DNA of 64,000 bases from Flavobacterium notoginsengisoli (GCF_014207905.1 NZ_JACHLB010000008.1:62001-126000), one strand, 5' to 3'. Positions 36,400-45,649 are shown, numbered from the stretch's first letter. Numbers and translations are program-made. The notes: generated by a model from the sequence alone, not told the origin.

Positions 36400-37764
36400 T
36401 TAATCGTTATCACTACCAATTCCATTATTCCAGAAATCAAAATCATCATCGATGAAATTTTCCTTGTTATTTTCTACAATATATTCTTCAACGTAGTCAT
36501 GCTCAGATAGATTATCTCTTATAGCCTTTGTCTGCTTACAAAGTGTGAAATCCAGATCAGAAATATCAGTTAATTCCTTTTTCCAATTGCGCTGCACGGT
36601 TTTTTGGCTTATACCTAATTTCTCAGCAATGTTCTTTCTTGTTGGTTTAATGTTATTTACTTCTAAATCAGTAATTGCCTGTTGAATTGATTCCTTCGTC
36701 TTATTAGATTTCAAAGCGCCATTTATCTTTCCTGCCATGCTCTGTTTTTGACTTTTGGTCAGAAAAGAATTTTTATTAAAATGTATTTTCTTAATTCTGG
36801 TTTTAATGCGAATTTCGCCTGTTTGTTCGATTTGATCGCAAATTCTTCCTACCAGCAATTTCAATTTACTTATCGACATTTTTGCTTCTGCTGAAGAATT
36901 AATATAAAATAGATATGAAAGAATTTGCTGTTGGGTAATCTTGGGATTTAAGTAGTATAATGCATTAATTATGCGAACATATGTCCTGTGCTTATTGCCG
37001 TCCTTAATAATGGCGGGATAGATGATTTTATAATATTCCATCTCTTCAATTGTAAAGTCACCTTGTATTTCTTTATTGAATTCAGATTCGATTTTTATGA
37101 TTTTACAAAGATCACTGAAAGGAATTATCTCGTCTAATTCATCCTTTGATTCTAGATCTTCTTTTCTTTTTTCTCTTTTTTTTGCGGTTGTTTTTCTGCT
37201 CTCGATAAACTCTTTATATGATGTTTGATCAATTATAAATTCATTGTCATGATTAAATATCACGTCTGGATCGTAAGTAATGATCCATTTTCTTGCCAGC
37301 CCGCCTGCCGCATCGTCAATCTTATATCCATTGTTTTGAAAATCCTGACGGATAAATGCATGGATGCTATCGAAATTCTCAATTGTAACACCACTCACTT
37401 TCAGAAGGAATGCCAAGCCTCTGCCACCAACGCTTCTGCATATTAATGAAATGGGAAATGAATCGAATAGCTTTTTAATTACTTGATTGACATCTTCGGA
37501 ATTGTTAAAACCGTCGATATCAAAATACATATAGTTGGATAGAGAATTTAAACTTTCTTTTTTCAAACTTCCGAATGAACCATGAGGGGTTATTGCGGGC
37601 AGTTGTAATTTAATTTTATTATATTCTTCAGACTTATATTCCGCATTTCTCAGCCTGGTTATTTCCAACTTATGTGGATTTTGACTAATTGTGGTGATAA
37701 GCTGTTCAAGGCTCATTTTTTCGTTTGAGAATTTCGTGCAATTGCTGTATTTGTTAAAAATCAT
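36400..37764 (-). CDS. BT4734/VirE-N-like primase-family protein
   Basis: 454 residues. The N-terminal half (about 20-190) has YMYFDIDGFNNSEDVNQVIK, CRSVGGRGLAFLLKV and AFIRQDFQNNGYKIDDAAGG, the motifs of BT4734-like (VirE N-terminal) proteins related to archaeal/eukaryotic primases, frequent in Bacteroidota mobile elements. The C-terminal part has a helix-turn-helix (NIAEKLGISQKTVQRNWKKE) and a very acidic tail. It is probably the element's replication protein. No helicase accompanies it. Confidence 0.75.
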   Translation of the reverse strand: MIFNKYSNCTKFSNEKMSLEQLITTISQNPHKLEITRLRNAEYKSEEYNKIKLQLPAITPHGSFGSLKKESLNSLSNYMYFDIDGFNNSEDVNQVIKKLFDSFPISLICRSVGGRGLAFLLKVSGVTIENFDSIHAFIRQDFQNNGYKIDDAAGGLARKWIITYDPDVIFNHDNEFIIDQTSYKEFIESRKTTAKKREKRKEDLESKDELDEIIPFSDLCKIIKIESEFNKEIQGDFTIEEMEYYKIIYPAIIKDGNKHRTYVRIINALYYLNPKITQQQILSYLFYINSSAEAKMSISKLKLLVGRICDQIEQTGEIRIKTRIKKIHFNKNSFLTKSQKQSMAGKINGALKSNKTKESIQQAITDLEVNNIKPTRKNIAEKLGISQKTVQRNWKKELTDISDLDFTLCKQTKAIRDNLSEHDYVEEYIVENNKENFIDDDFDFWNNGIGSDND

Positions 37765-38154
37765 TTATATGCTATTTATTTTATCCAATCTTGACACAAG
37801 ATTGAACCAATCAGCAGTGTTATTATTTAGATACTTATGCTTTGGTTACTGTATATATAAAAAACTGATGTCCCTCTTTTCTACTTTGTGTATTTTTTTA
37901 AAGTATTTCTATTAGGAAAAGAGAAAAACATAAGGGTACATTTACTTTAATATATCTCTCTTCTTTCTTCTCTCATTTAATCTTTAAGTATTTAAGTATT
38001 TTAACCTTAGAGTCATAAGTATTGAGCATGTTTAGATTAGTATTTGATATTTTGATCTTAAAAAGGATGTATCCACAAAAAAGAGAAAAATATTCGTGAT
38101 GAGACTGGCATATCACCGCTCAGCGGTTTATTTTAGCTTGAGAATTAGACTTAT
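37765..38154. other. Non-coding spacer with short hairpins
   Basis: A 390-base AT-rich gap between divergent genes. A short hairpin, ACCGCTCAGCGGT, lies near 38116-38128, just before the repeat-protein gene; TCTTGACACAAGA forms another near 37789. Nothing else was recognised. Confidence 0.4.
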
Positions 38155-38967
38155 ATGAGTGTGAAAAGAGATTTGACAAAAAAAGAGGTGCATTTTATTG
38201 CAAAAAAGTTTAATATCAGAATTACAGGTACCTATTCCATTAAAAATGGCTTGGTTGATATTGATGGTGATTTTTATCTAACGCATACATCGCTTCAGAA
38301 ACTTCCTTTAAAATTTGGAAAAGTAAGCGGTGATTTCATTTGCAGTTCTAACAAGCTGAAAACTTTAGCAGGTGCACCATTCTATGTCGGTCGAAATTTC
38401 AATTGTCACGGCAACAAATTGAAATCTTTAAAATATTCGCCTGTAGATGTAGGCGGGGATTTTTCTTGTCATGAAAACAGTCTTATTTCTCTAAATGGAT
38501 CGCCAAAAAACATTAAAGGAAACTTCAATATATTTTTGAACCAGCTTAAAAATCTCAAAGGCGGGCCAGAAAAAGTGGCAGGAAGCTACCATGCTTTTCA
38601 TAATAGATTAACTGCCTTAGAAGGTGCACCATGCTATATTGGTGGGTCTTTTCACATATCGAACAATCGGCTTAAAAATTTAATTGGCGTTCCAAAAAGC
38701 ATTGGCCAAGTTTTATCGATTGATGATAACCTTTCTTTGTTTATGGCAAGTCAAAATTGTACTGTAAAAAAAATTGAGATTGAGATTGCAATCAAGAAAT
38801 ACAATCAAGCCAAACCCCAGTTACCTTTAATATTGATTAAGAATAAAAAGCATCTGCCAGCTGTTTTTCGTTATATGTCTTATCTCGACATTTTTTCTGA
38901 AGAAGGAATTTTTAATGAGCGGAATTTTCTTGACATAATATATGATTTGAATGGCGGATTGCGCTAA
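38155..38967 (+). CDS. LRR-like repeat protein, large
   Basis: 270 residues with about six tandem repeats of 21-22 residues between about 45 and 190, of the form GGDFSCHENSLISLNGSP (variants: SGDFICSSNKLKTLAGAP, GGSFHISNNRLKNLIGVP). These form a solenoid like bacterial and phage leucine-rich repeats. The last 70 residues are helical and not repeated. No signal peptide. Its downstream neighbour is a shorter relative, 14 bases away. Such repeat proteins occur in Bacteroidota phages and islands; function unknown. Confidence 0.75.
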   Translation: MSVKRDLTKKEVHFIAKKFNIRITGTYSIKNGLVDIDGDFYLTHTSLQKLPLKFGKVSGDFICSSNKLKTLAGAPFYVGRNFNCHGNKLKSLKYSPVDVGGDFSCHENSLISLNGSPKNIKGNFNIFLNQLKNLKGGPEKVAGSYHAFHNRLTALEGAPCYIGGSFHISNNRLKNLIGVPKSIGQVLSIDDNLSLFMASQNCTVKKIEIEIAIKKYNQAKPQLPLILIKNKKHLPAVFRYMSYLDIFSEEGIFNERNFLDIIYDLNGGLR

Positions 38968-38981
38968 AATAAAGTTAAAAG

Positions 38982-39551
38982 ATGAACAATATACTTGTTC
39001 CTGCTGATGATTTCCTTCATCAAGAAGATGAAATTTATACAATAATCAGAAATCATTGGATCATTATATTAGGATACATTACAATTAATGATGATAGAAC
39101 TATAGATGTAGATGGCAGTGTCAGATTTCCTGAATCTTCATCTTACTTAATAGAACTGCCTTTGCAATTTAATAAGGTAAGCGGGGATTTTAACTGTTCG
39201 GGCCTAAATTTAATGACTTTAAAGGGCGCACCTGTTGAAGTTGGGGGCATCTTTGATTGTTCTTACAACAGATTGACATCTTTGGAATTTGCCCCGATAC
39301 ATGCAGCCGGATTCATTTTCGACAACAATGTAGCTTGTTTATCGACAGGAAATTCTAACTATTTCGATAATGTGTCGGTGATATTTCGCAGTAGTGAGCC
39401 AAAAATTCCAGAAATAATAGATGATCATCAAGAGATGCTAGCTACGATTTTTAAGTATCAAGATTTCTTTCAGGTGTGGGATAATAAAGATTCGGTTAAT
39501 ATTGCGGGTATACATGAATTGATACAAGAAATTAATGAAGGTTTGGAATAG
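38982..39551 (+). CDS. LRR-like repeat protein, small relative
   Basis: 189 residues. About two repeats (SGDFNCSGLNLMTLKGAP and GGIFDCSYNRLTSLEFAP) match those of the upstream protein, and the C-terminal domain (HQEMLATIFKYQDFFQVWDN, LIQEINEGLE) matches its end (KHLPAVFRYMSYLDIFSEEG, IIYDLNGGLR). The pair looks like a duplication with loss of repeats in this copy. Confidence 0.72.
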   Translation: MNNILVPADDFLHQEDEIYTIIRNHWIIILGYITINDDRTIDVDGSVRFPESSSYLIELPLQFNKVSGDFNCSGLNLMTLKGAPVEVGGIFDCSYNRLTSLEFAPIHAAGFIFDNNVACLSTGNSNYFDNVSVIFRSSEPKIPEIIDDHQEMLATIFKYQDFFQVWDNKDSVNIAGIHELIQEINEGLE

Positions 39552-40140
39552 TTAATAATTGGAAGCTAAAAAGCGTCAATTACGAGAAAAAAAAAAGCCG
39601 AATCCACTTTTTTAGAGAATTAGAAGAGAAATTGATTTTATAAGCAAATGATTCTATAAAAAGCCTGCTATCATTGAGACAGAGAAAAAAATGATTTTTT
39701 TTTTATTACTTGAAAACGATCAAGAACATGTAAAAATATACACAAATATCCTTTTTTCAAGGGTTAGCAAAATGTAGAATCTTGCATCTAAACGAAAAAA
39801 TACTCGAAATACAGTTTTACAAAAGGATAAACTTTACATCTGAACGAATAGGCTAATATTTTCTGAAAGATAAAATATTTTCAATTTTTGGATGAAAAAT
39901 ATCAGAAGAAAGAAAACCAACCAATCTATTCAGTAAACTAAAACTAAAGGTCTTAAAAGATTAGTGAGATTTTTCGCCTTGCGTTATGAATTACTTTATG
40001 GATGCAATCAAAAATAATATAAACTACTTATTTTCAATAGAAAACAGGAAAACAAAATGTACATTTCATTTTAATTTTGTGTTCATTTCGTTATTTCGCT
40101 TATATATTGTTTTCAGATAGCTTTTAAAATTTAGTTTTTA
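39552..40140. other. Non-coding spacer left of the IS3 transposase
   Basis: 589 AT-rich bases with no open frame of note and no clear hairpin. The left end of the IS must fall somewhere in the last part, but I could not fix its terminal inverted repeat. Confidence 0.35.
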
Positions 40141-41307
40141 TCAAAGTTCGTCTTCTAAAATCATATTATTAAATTCTTCAATTGTTTTATAATCTAAAAA
40201 TGAATGTCTCCTTTTTTTATTATACCAATTCTCAATGTATTGGTGTACTTCACCTTTCATCTGTTTTCTAGTTAACAGCTTATTACCCGCAAGTAGTTCA
40301 CCCTTGAAAGAAGTAAAAAAACTTTCGCAGACTGCATTGTCATTATGATTTCCTTTTCGACTCATACTTCGCCTAACACAACTATAAGAGTCTAGAACGT
40401 CAGTAAAAATTCTATTAGCATATTGAACACCCCGATCCGAGTGGAAGATTAGTTCATTATTTATTTTTCTGTTATTAACTGCCATTTGCCACGCAGGAAG
40501 AGTGGTTTCTTGAGTACTCATTTTAAAACTTAAATTCCATCCTACAATTTTCCTGTCAAATAAATCAATAACAACTGTGAGGTATGCAAAGCCTTTTATT
40601 GTTTGTATATACGTAATATCTGAAACCCAGACTTTACCAGGTTGACTAGCAGTAAATTCTCTATTCAAAATATTAGGTACTACATAGTGATTATGACGAG
40701 AATCAGTTGTTGCTATAAATTTTCTTTTAATTTTTCTACGTAAACCTAATATTCTCATGTATTTTTTTACGGATGAGTTTTTTATTTTAAATCCTCTATT
40801 TTGAAGTTCTTTTGTAATTTTTGTACACCCATATCTTCTCTTAAACTCATGATATACTTTTGTAATTTCTTGTTTTATTAAAATTACTCGAGATTCTGTA
40901 TCTGTTATCTCTTGCTTTTTTCTTCTGTAATAAGTGGTTTCTGACACTTCTAATACAGCTACCATTTTTGCAATTGAAAATTCAGATTTATTATTTTCAA
41001 TAAATTGCTTAGTCATTGCTTTTCCTTGAGAAACATATTTGGTTCCTCTTTTTAAAATTTCTAAAGCAATTTTGGAATCTTTAATTTTCTTTTCAAGATT
41101 AGAGATTACAGTTTGTTCAGGCGTTAACTTTGGATGTCCTATTCCGCAAAAACTTCCAGATCCATAAGTTTCAAAGTCTTTTCGCCAGCTATACAAATAA
41201 CCCGGGGGAATTCCCAATTTTCTTGCGAAACTTGCCAATTCACCTTTCCGACACTTACAACTTAATTTTACGGCTTTCACTTTAAAACTTCGTTCATATC
41301 TTTTCAT
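40141..41307 (-). CDS. IS3-family transposase (OrfA and OrfB in one frame)
   Basis: 388 residues. The N-terminal helix-turn-helix (KRYERSFKVKAVKLSCKCRK) and coiled coil correspond to OrfA; the rest is OrfB with the DDE triad Asp230 (VWVSDITYI), Asp291 (FHSDRGVQYA) and Glu328 (NDNAVCESFF). The two parts are in one frame rather than joined by a frameshift. The active site is intact, so it may be functional. Its start codon lies in a 10-base tandem repeat. Confidence 0.92.
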   Translation of the reverse strand: MKRYERSFKVKAVKLSCKCRKGELASFARKLGIPPGYLYSWRKDFETYGSGSFCGIGHPKLTPEQTVISNLEKKIKDSKIALEILKRGTKYVSQGKAMTKQFIENNKSEFSIAKMVAVLEVSETTYYRRKKQEITDTESRVILIKQEITKVYHEFKRRYGCTKITKELQNRGFKIKNSSVKKYMRILGLRRKIKRKFIATTDSRHNHYVVPNILNREFTASQPGKVWVSDITYIQTIKGFAYLTVVIDLFDRKIVGWNLSFKMSTQETTLPAWQMAVNNRKINNELIFHSDRGVQYANRIFTDVLDSYSCVRRSMSRKGNHNDNAVCESFFTSFKGELLAGNKLLTRKQMKGEVHQYIENWYNKKRRHSFLDYKTIEEFNNMILEDEL

Positions 41308-41350
41308 ATCTTTTCATATCTTTTCATATCTTTTCATATCTTTTCATATC
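41301..41350. repeat. 10-base tandem repeat over the transposase start
   Basis: Five exact copies of TTTTCATATC (GATATGAAAA on the coding strand) plus a partial copy to the left. Each unit carries an ATG, and a change of one unit shifts frame by one base, so copy number decides which ATG leads into the gene. Confidence 0.85.
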
Positions 41351-41382
41351 TTGAAGTTTGCTGATTTATATAAGAATTTCGT

Positions 41383-42483
41383 TTAGTGCATTTTATTCAG
41401 ATATTCTAATATTTTTTCTCTCATCTTTTCTTTTGATAAAAGCATGTTTAAATCTAATAAATCACATTTTAAGGAATTAAAAAAGCTTTCAGCTATAGAA
41501 CTATCCGAATAATTGCCCTTTTCACTCATACTTATCTTGATGAACTTATAAGCTTCTAATTTACGAGTAAATATCTTGTTAGCATACTGAGCACCGTGAT
41601 TAGAATGGAAGATTAATTCTTTATTTATTTTTCTATTTTTAACTGCCATTTCCCATGCCGGAATAGTGGTCTCTTTAATGGACTGACCATCACTCAAACT
41701 CCATCCTATAATTTTCATGTCAAATAAATCCATAATAATTGTTAAGGCTAACAGTCCATTTGCCGTTTTGATTCTATTTATGCCTGAGACCCAAACTCTA
41801 GACGATTCTTCAACTGTAAATTGCTGATTTAAAATATTAGGAAAAGCATAAGGATTATAACATATACTTGTTTTGGGTCGGCGATCTTTTCTAATTTTAC
41901 TAATCAGTCCTAGTTGTTTCATATACATATAAATTCGTCCCTCTTTCACTTTAAAACCACGACTTTGCAGTTCCGCAGTAATTCTTGGCACACCATACAA
42001 CTCCTTATATTCATAAAAAACAGAGCTTATTTCTTCCTTTAACAATTGATTTCTACGTTGCCTTGGTGAAAGAATCTGATTTTTCCATTTGGTATATGAT
42101 AGGTAAGATATTCCAAATGTTTTGCATATTTTTCCAGCCGTATATTTATCTTCATTACTTTCAATAAATTGATAAAGCATTAATCTTCCTTGTGAAATAT
42201 ATTTAGCACCATTTTTGAAAATCTCAAGCTTTAGTTCTGATTCTTTAAGCTCATTTTTTAGTTTTCTTTTTAGTTTGGAAAATTTTGTTTGCTCTTCATT
42301 TAGTCTTGTTGAACCACGACCGCAAAAACTTGATGAACCAAATTTAAGATACTCCTTTTTCCATTTAACCATAGAATAATAACGAATGCCAAGGTATATC
42401 GCTGCCTTTTTGAGACCTATTTCAAATCCTAATTGGACTGCTTTCTCTTTAAAATCTTTGTCGTAAATTTTTGGCTTTTCCAT
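41383..42483 (-). pseudogene. IS3-family transposase relative with a destroyed active site
   Basis: 366 residues, colinear with the transposase just downstream, with the same helix-turn-helix and coiled coil. Two of the three catalytic residues are gone: VWVSGINRI has Gly234 for the first Asp, and FHSNHGAQYA has Asn295 for the second. Only Glu332 (SIAESFF) remains. The C-terminal WYN...KRRHSFLDY block is missing. Yet the frame is open throughout. It cannot cut DNA by the DDE mechanism; it may still bind IS ends. It could be a decaying IS or a retained DNA-binding protein. Confidence 0.8.
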
Positions 42484-42640
42484 TCCTTAAATTTCAAATT
42501 AAGTTTTGTTTGATATTAACAAATATAAAGATAATCAGATACTTAAGTTTTTACTATGTTGCTGGATGTAATTGCTCATAAGTAGATTTCTTTTTTTATA
42601 TTTTAGAGACTCAATATTTATTTACACTTTATTTAAAATA

Positions 42641-42676
42641 AAAAAAACCGCCTTTTTGAAGCGGTTTTTAATTTTT
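42641..42676 (-). terminator. Strong bidirectional terminator after the small peptide gene
   Basis: Perfect stem AAAAACCGC/GCGGTTTTT around CTTTTTGAA, with A and T runs on both sides. It ends leftward transcripts 2 bases after the 33-residue peptide gene. Confidence 0.85.
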
Positions 42677-42677
42677 G

Positions 42678-42779
42678 TTAGTTAGTGATGAAGCTTATTA
42701 TCGCCAAGACAGCCGCTGTAAACTCGACAATCTTAACAACCACATCAAACCAATTACACGGACAATTTTTATTTTCCAT
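42678..42779 (-). CDS. 33-residue single-helix membrane peptide
   Basis: ATG to stop gives a peptide beginning MENKNCPCNWFDVVVKIVEF, continuing with a hydrophobic TAAVLAIISFITN. One membrane helix (about 11-31) follows a C-x-C head. The gene is tied closely to a strong terminator, which speaks for real transcription. Size and make-up recall type I toxin peptides or the small membrane peptides of Bacteroidota mobile elements. Just upstream (42820-42880) are inverted words AGATAAGC/GCTTAT that could be part of an RNA regulator. No homologue is named from memory. Confidence 0.45.
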   Translation of the reverse strand: MENKNCPCNWFDVVVKIVEFTAAVLAIISFITN

Positions 42780-42946
42780 TACCGTAACATGTTTAATTTA
42801 CGTTATGTCTTTAAAAGACAGCAGATAAGCGTTTCAGTTTTAAGTGATGTCTAAAACCCGCGCAGCCATTCGCTGCTTATCCTACTTCAATAATAATGAT
42901 GGAACGTATAAAATAAAGTCTATCTATATATTTTTTTTCAATAAAA

Positions 42947-44749
42947 TCACAAAATCAGTAAATTTCTCTCTTCTACCTCATAAATAGTCTTACTCATATG
43001 TTGTGAAAAAATACTGTAGATATCTTCCTCACTGTTCAAAAGAACGCCTTTTTCATCATACTGTGTAACCAATGCATATGAATAACCCAACTTATAAGTA
43101 TATTTTATTTTTTGTTTTGCACGTGTTGCGAATTGGTCAATCATTATCTTTAAAGTGGATTCGGGCCTGTTGTTTCCAATCTGAAAATGAACATCTAGCA
43201 ATATGTCTTTGCCAACAGATAACTTAGTAATGTAAATTTTTTTAATAAATTGTTTGAAAATCAATCGAATTTCTGGGCGGTCTTTCGCTAATTTCTTTAT
43301 AAAATCTTCGTCTTTGTCTTTATTTGCAATCTTCTCTAAGGTTTCATTTTTTTCTCGCAACGAGTTTTTCAGTATTTCAATTCTTTTCACGATGGTCGAC
43401 AGATCCTTCTTATCTTGTGAAGCCATTCGATTATATTCTTCTGTGTCCATTTCTGTTTCCCTAAACAATATAAACAATTTCTGCATTCGCTTATTTTGTT
43501 TACTAAGTTCAGATTCAGCAAGCGACAATTCTTTTTTCAGTTTTTCGATTTCCAATTTAACTGTCGGAATTAATTTATCAGATTGATCAATCTTATCCAA
43601 TAAAGCATTCTGCCCAATTAACAAATCATATATTACACTGTCCAAATAAGTGATATTTACGCCAGCATTCCCACAATTACCGCCCTTGATTAAACGCGAA
43701 GAACAAATGTAAACTTTATCTCCGCCAACAACAGGTTTATACTTCGCAAACATGTTTCTTCCACATCTTCCACATGAAAGTAAATCTTTTAAAATATACT
43801 CATAATGTACAGCAGAATTTCGATGAGTTTTAGTTTTTACAATTTTATTGCACTCATCAAATAATTCAGCTGAAACAATCGATGGTGCATCAAGTATTAT
43901 CGCTTTGAAAAGATCCTTACCACGTTTAATAATTATACCTTCATAGACTTCATCTTTGTTCAATTTTTCGCCTTTATACCTTCGAAGCCCTTTGTAAAGT
44001 GGATTTGTAACAATGTCATTTATTGTCTTGTCCGACCAAATTACTTTATCAGCAGTTTTATTGGTATTAAATTTCATTAACTGATTTCCAAATGCCTTAT
44101 TAGTGCGGGTTGGGACTTTTCTTTCATTTAAAAAACCAGCAATTTTTTTAAATCCAAAACCATTTTTATAGTTCTCAAAAATCTCTTTAATAATCTCAGC
44201 TTCTTCTTCATCAACTACTAATTTTTTATTTTCATCTTTTCTGTAACCATATGGATAGTTTCGTGAACCGTTTGCATTTCCTGCCCGTGCTGACTGCAAC
44301 AAACCAGATGCACTTCTTTTTTTGAAAGTATCCGCCTCGACATCGGCAAACTCCATTAGTAGTTGAAAAACGGCAATACTAATTTTGTCGGGTTCGCGAT
44401 ACTTATTTAACATCTTAGCCCCAGTCGTTGTTACACATACTTGTATTTTTTTAGCAATTAGTCCCTCAATGATTAATCGGGTTTGAACAGGATTTCTTCC
44501 AAGTCGGCTAAGTTCGGTAACATAGAGGCAATCATAATAAGAAGGATCTTTCTCAACCAAATCTAAAAATTTAGTAAGTTCAGGTCTTTTTGCAGCTTCT
44601 CTATATCCACTTAAATTTTCACTATAAATGTCAATTTCAAATTCCTGTCCACGATGCTCAATGTGAATATAATTTTTCACATCAGCAATCTGCCTTTCAA
44701 ATACCTGGTCCATTGTACTTACACGAACATACACAGCAACTCTTTTCAT
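42947..44749 (-). CDS. Large serine recombinase (integrase of the island)
   Basis: 600 residues. Resolvase domain 1-150 with Ser11 in VRVSTMDQ as nucleophile and VTELSRLGRNPVQTRLIIEG. Recombinase domain about 165-290 (NYPYGYRKDENKK, then GFGFKKIAGFLNERKVPTRT). Zinc ribbon LLSCGRCGRNMFAKY with ICSSRLIKGGNCGN (four Cys). A long coiled coil (about 380-460) follows, as in phiC31-type integrases. It lies 64 bases inside the right att junction. No recombination directionality factor was recognised. Confidence 0.95.
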   Translation of the reverse strand: MKRVAVYVRVSTMDQVFERQIADVKNYIHIEHRGQEFEIDIYSENLSGYREAAKRPELTKFLDLVEKDPSYYDCLYVTELSRLGRNPVQTRLIIEGLIAKKIQVCVTTTGAKMLNKYREPDKISIAVFQLLMEFADVEADTFKKRSASGLLQSARAGNANGSRNYPYGYRKDENKKLVVDEEEAEIIKEIFENYKNGFGFKKIAGFLNERKVPTRTNKAFGNQLMKFNTNKTADKVIWSDKTINDIVTNPLYKGLRRYKGEKLNKDEVYEGIIIKRGKDLFKAIILDAPSIVSAELFDECNKIVKTKTHRNSAVHYEYILKDLLSCGRCGRNMFAKYKPVVGGDKVYICSSRLIKGGNCGNAGVNITYLDSVIYDLLIGQNALLDKIDQSDKLIPTVKLEIEKLKKELSLAESELSKQNKRMQKLFILFRETEMDTEEYNRMASQDKKDLSTIVKRIEILKNSLREKNETLEKIANKDKDEDFIKKLAKDRPEIRLIFKQFIKKIYITKLSVGKDILLDVHFQIGNNRPESTLKIMIDQFATRAKQKIKYTYKLGYSYALVTQYDEKGVLLNSEEDIYSIFSQHMSKTIYEVEERNLLIL

Positions 44750-44799
44750 TAATTATCATTAAATTAAAGCAAAGTTACTAAAAAAAATGACCACATTAT

Positions 44800-44818
44800 T
44801 TACTAGTATTATATTTGA
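44800..44818. other. att junction, right end of the island
   Basis: Island half-site TTACTAGTATTATA (44800-44813), then the core TT (44814-44815; AA on the minus strand), then yifB sequence TGA... (HHTIS codons). This and the left junction share AAT only. The chromosomal site would read ...ACTATTTCAAATGTTGCG... on the yifB strand. Confidence 0.8.
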
Positions 44819-45649
44819 AATAGTATGATGCGGACTCCTAAAAGGTCGCTGATTCATTAATCCAACTTCTTTTAATTTTCCAGCGACGCTATGAATTTTA
44901 GTGGTTTCTAAAGCCTCACGCAAAGTCATAGGTGGCAAAATACTTGGAACACGTTTTGCCAACATTGTCTTTCCTGCTCCAGGCGGACCAATTAAAATAA
45001 TATTATGACCGCCAGCCGCCGCAATTTCCATACATCGTTTGATGCTTTCTTGACCGCGAACATCGGAGAAATCAAATTCTGGAAAATCTAATGTTTTGTA
45101 GAATTCTGCTCTTGTGTCAATTACTGTTGGCTGTAAAGTTCCTTTTCCAGAGAAAAAATCGATAATTTCTTTTAAATTTTCAACTCCATAAACATCTAAA
45201 CCAGAAACAATAGCCGCTTCTTTTACATTTTGAATGGGAAGAAAAAATCCTTTGTAACCTTCTTCTTTGGCTTTAATAGCAATTGGTAAAGCTCCGCGAA
45301 TGGGTTGCAGACTTCCGTCGAGAGAAAGTTCTCCCATTATAATATAGCGTTCAATTTCTGGCGCTTTTATCTGATCTGAACCAACAAGAATTCCCATAGC
45401 CAAAGTCAAATCATAAGATGAACCTTCTTTTCTAAGATCAGCAGGCGCCATATTGATTGTGATTTTCTTTCCAGGAAGACTAAATCCGTTGTTTTTTAAT
45501 GCCGCAGCAATTCTATAACTGCTTTCTTTTATAGCATTATCTGGTAATCCAACTAAATGATAACCAATCCCTTTATCCATGTGAACCTCAACTGTAATTG
45601 TTGTGGCTTCAACTCCAAAAACAGCGCTTCCGTAAACTTTTACTAACAT
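44813..45649 (-). pseudogene. yifB: yifB/comM N-terminal part, cut off by the island
   Basis: Residues 1-279 of the Mg-chelatase-like ATPase: the N-terminal Lon-S5-like domain (MLVKVYGSAVFGVEATTITV, GLPDNAIKESSYRIAAALKN, GELSLDGSLQPIRGALPI) and the Walker A motif GPPGAGKTMLAKR. It breaks right after RSPHHTISN; the frame then runs 17 codons into the island to a stop at 44759. The cut separates Walker A from Walker B, so neither part can be an ATPase alone. Confidence 0.95.

Larger units (their letters stand above)
25486..44815. mobile_element. 19.3-kb genomic island integrated in yifB/comM
   Basis: Both boundaries are set by the broken yifB reading frame. The large serine recombinase lies 64 bases inside the right end, as is usual for elements of this kind. 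The two ends joined would give an attP with inverted half-sites around a central AA. Cargo: a five-gene TIR/SLATT operon, a TIR-DUF3298 protein, a PIN-like protein, an SH3 protein, an HTH repressor, lipoproteins, a primase, a tyrosine recombinase, repeat proteins, IS3 transposases and a small peptide. No relaxase, type IV secretion or phage structural genes are recognised, so it would need help to move between cells. Confidence 0.92.

Noticed and set aside
41301..41350. CRISPR-like or iteron origin
   Set aside because: Only five 10-base units over a transposase start; no replication gene beside it.
43254..43586. 110-codon open frame on the plus strand
   Set aside because: Lies wholly inside the serine recombinase coiled-coil region on the other strand; low-complexity Ser/Phe shadow.
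25486..44815. Integration in a tRNA gene by the tyrosine recombinase
   Set aside because: No tRNA is at either end; the junctions fall in yifB, with a 3-base match that fits the serine recombinase.
25486..44815. Conjugative element or prophage
   Set aside because: No relaxase, type IV secretion, capsid, portal or terminase gene could be recognised.
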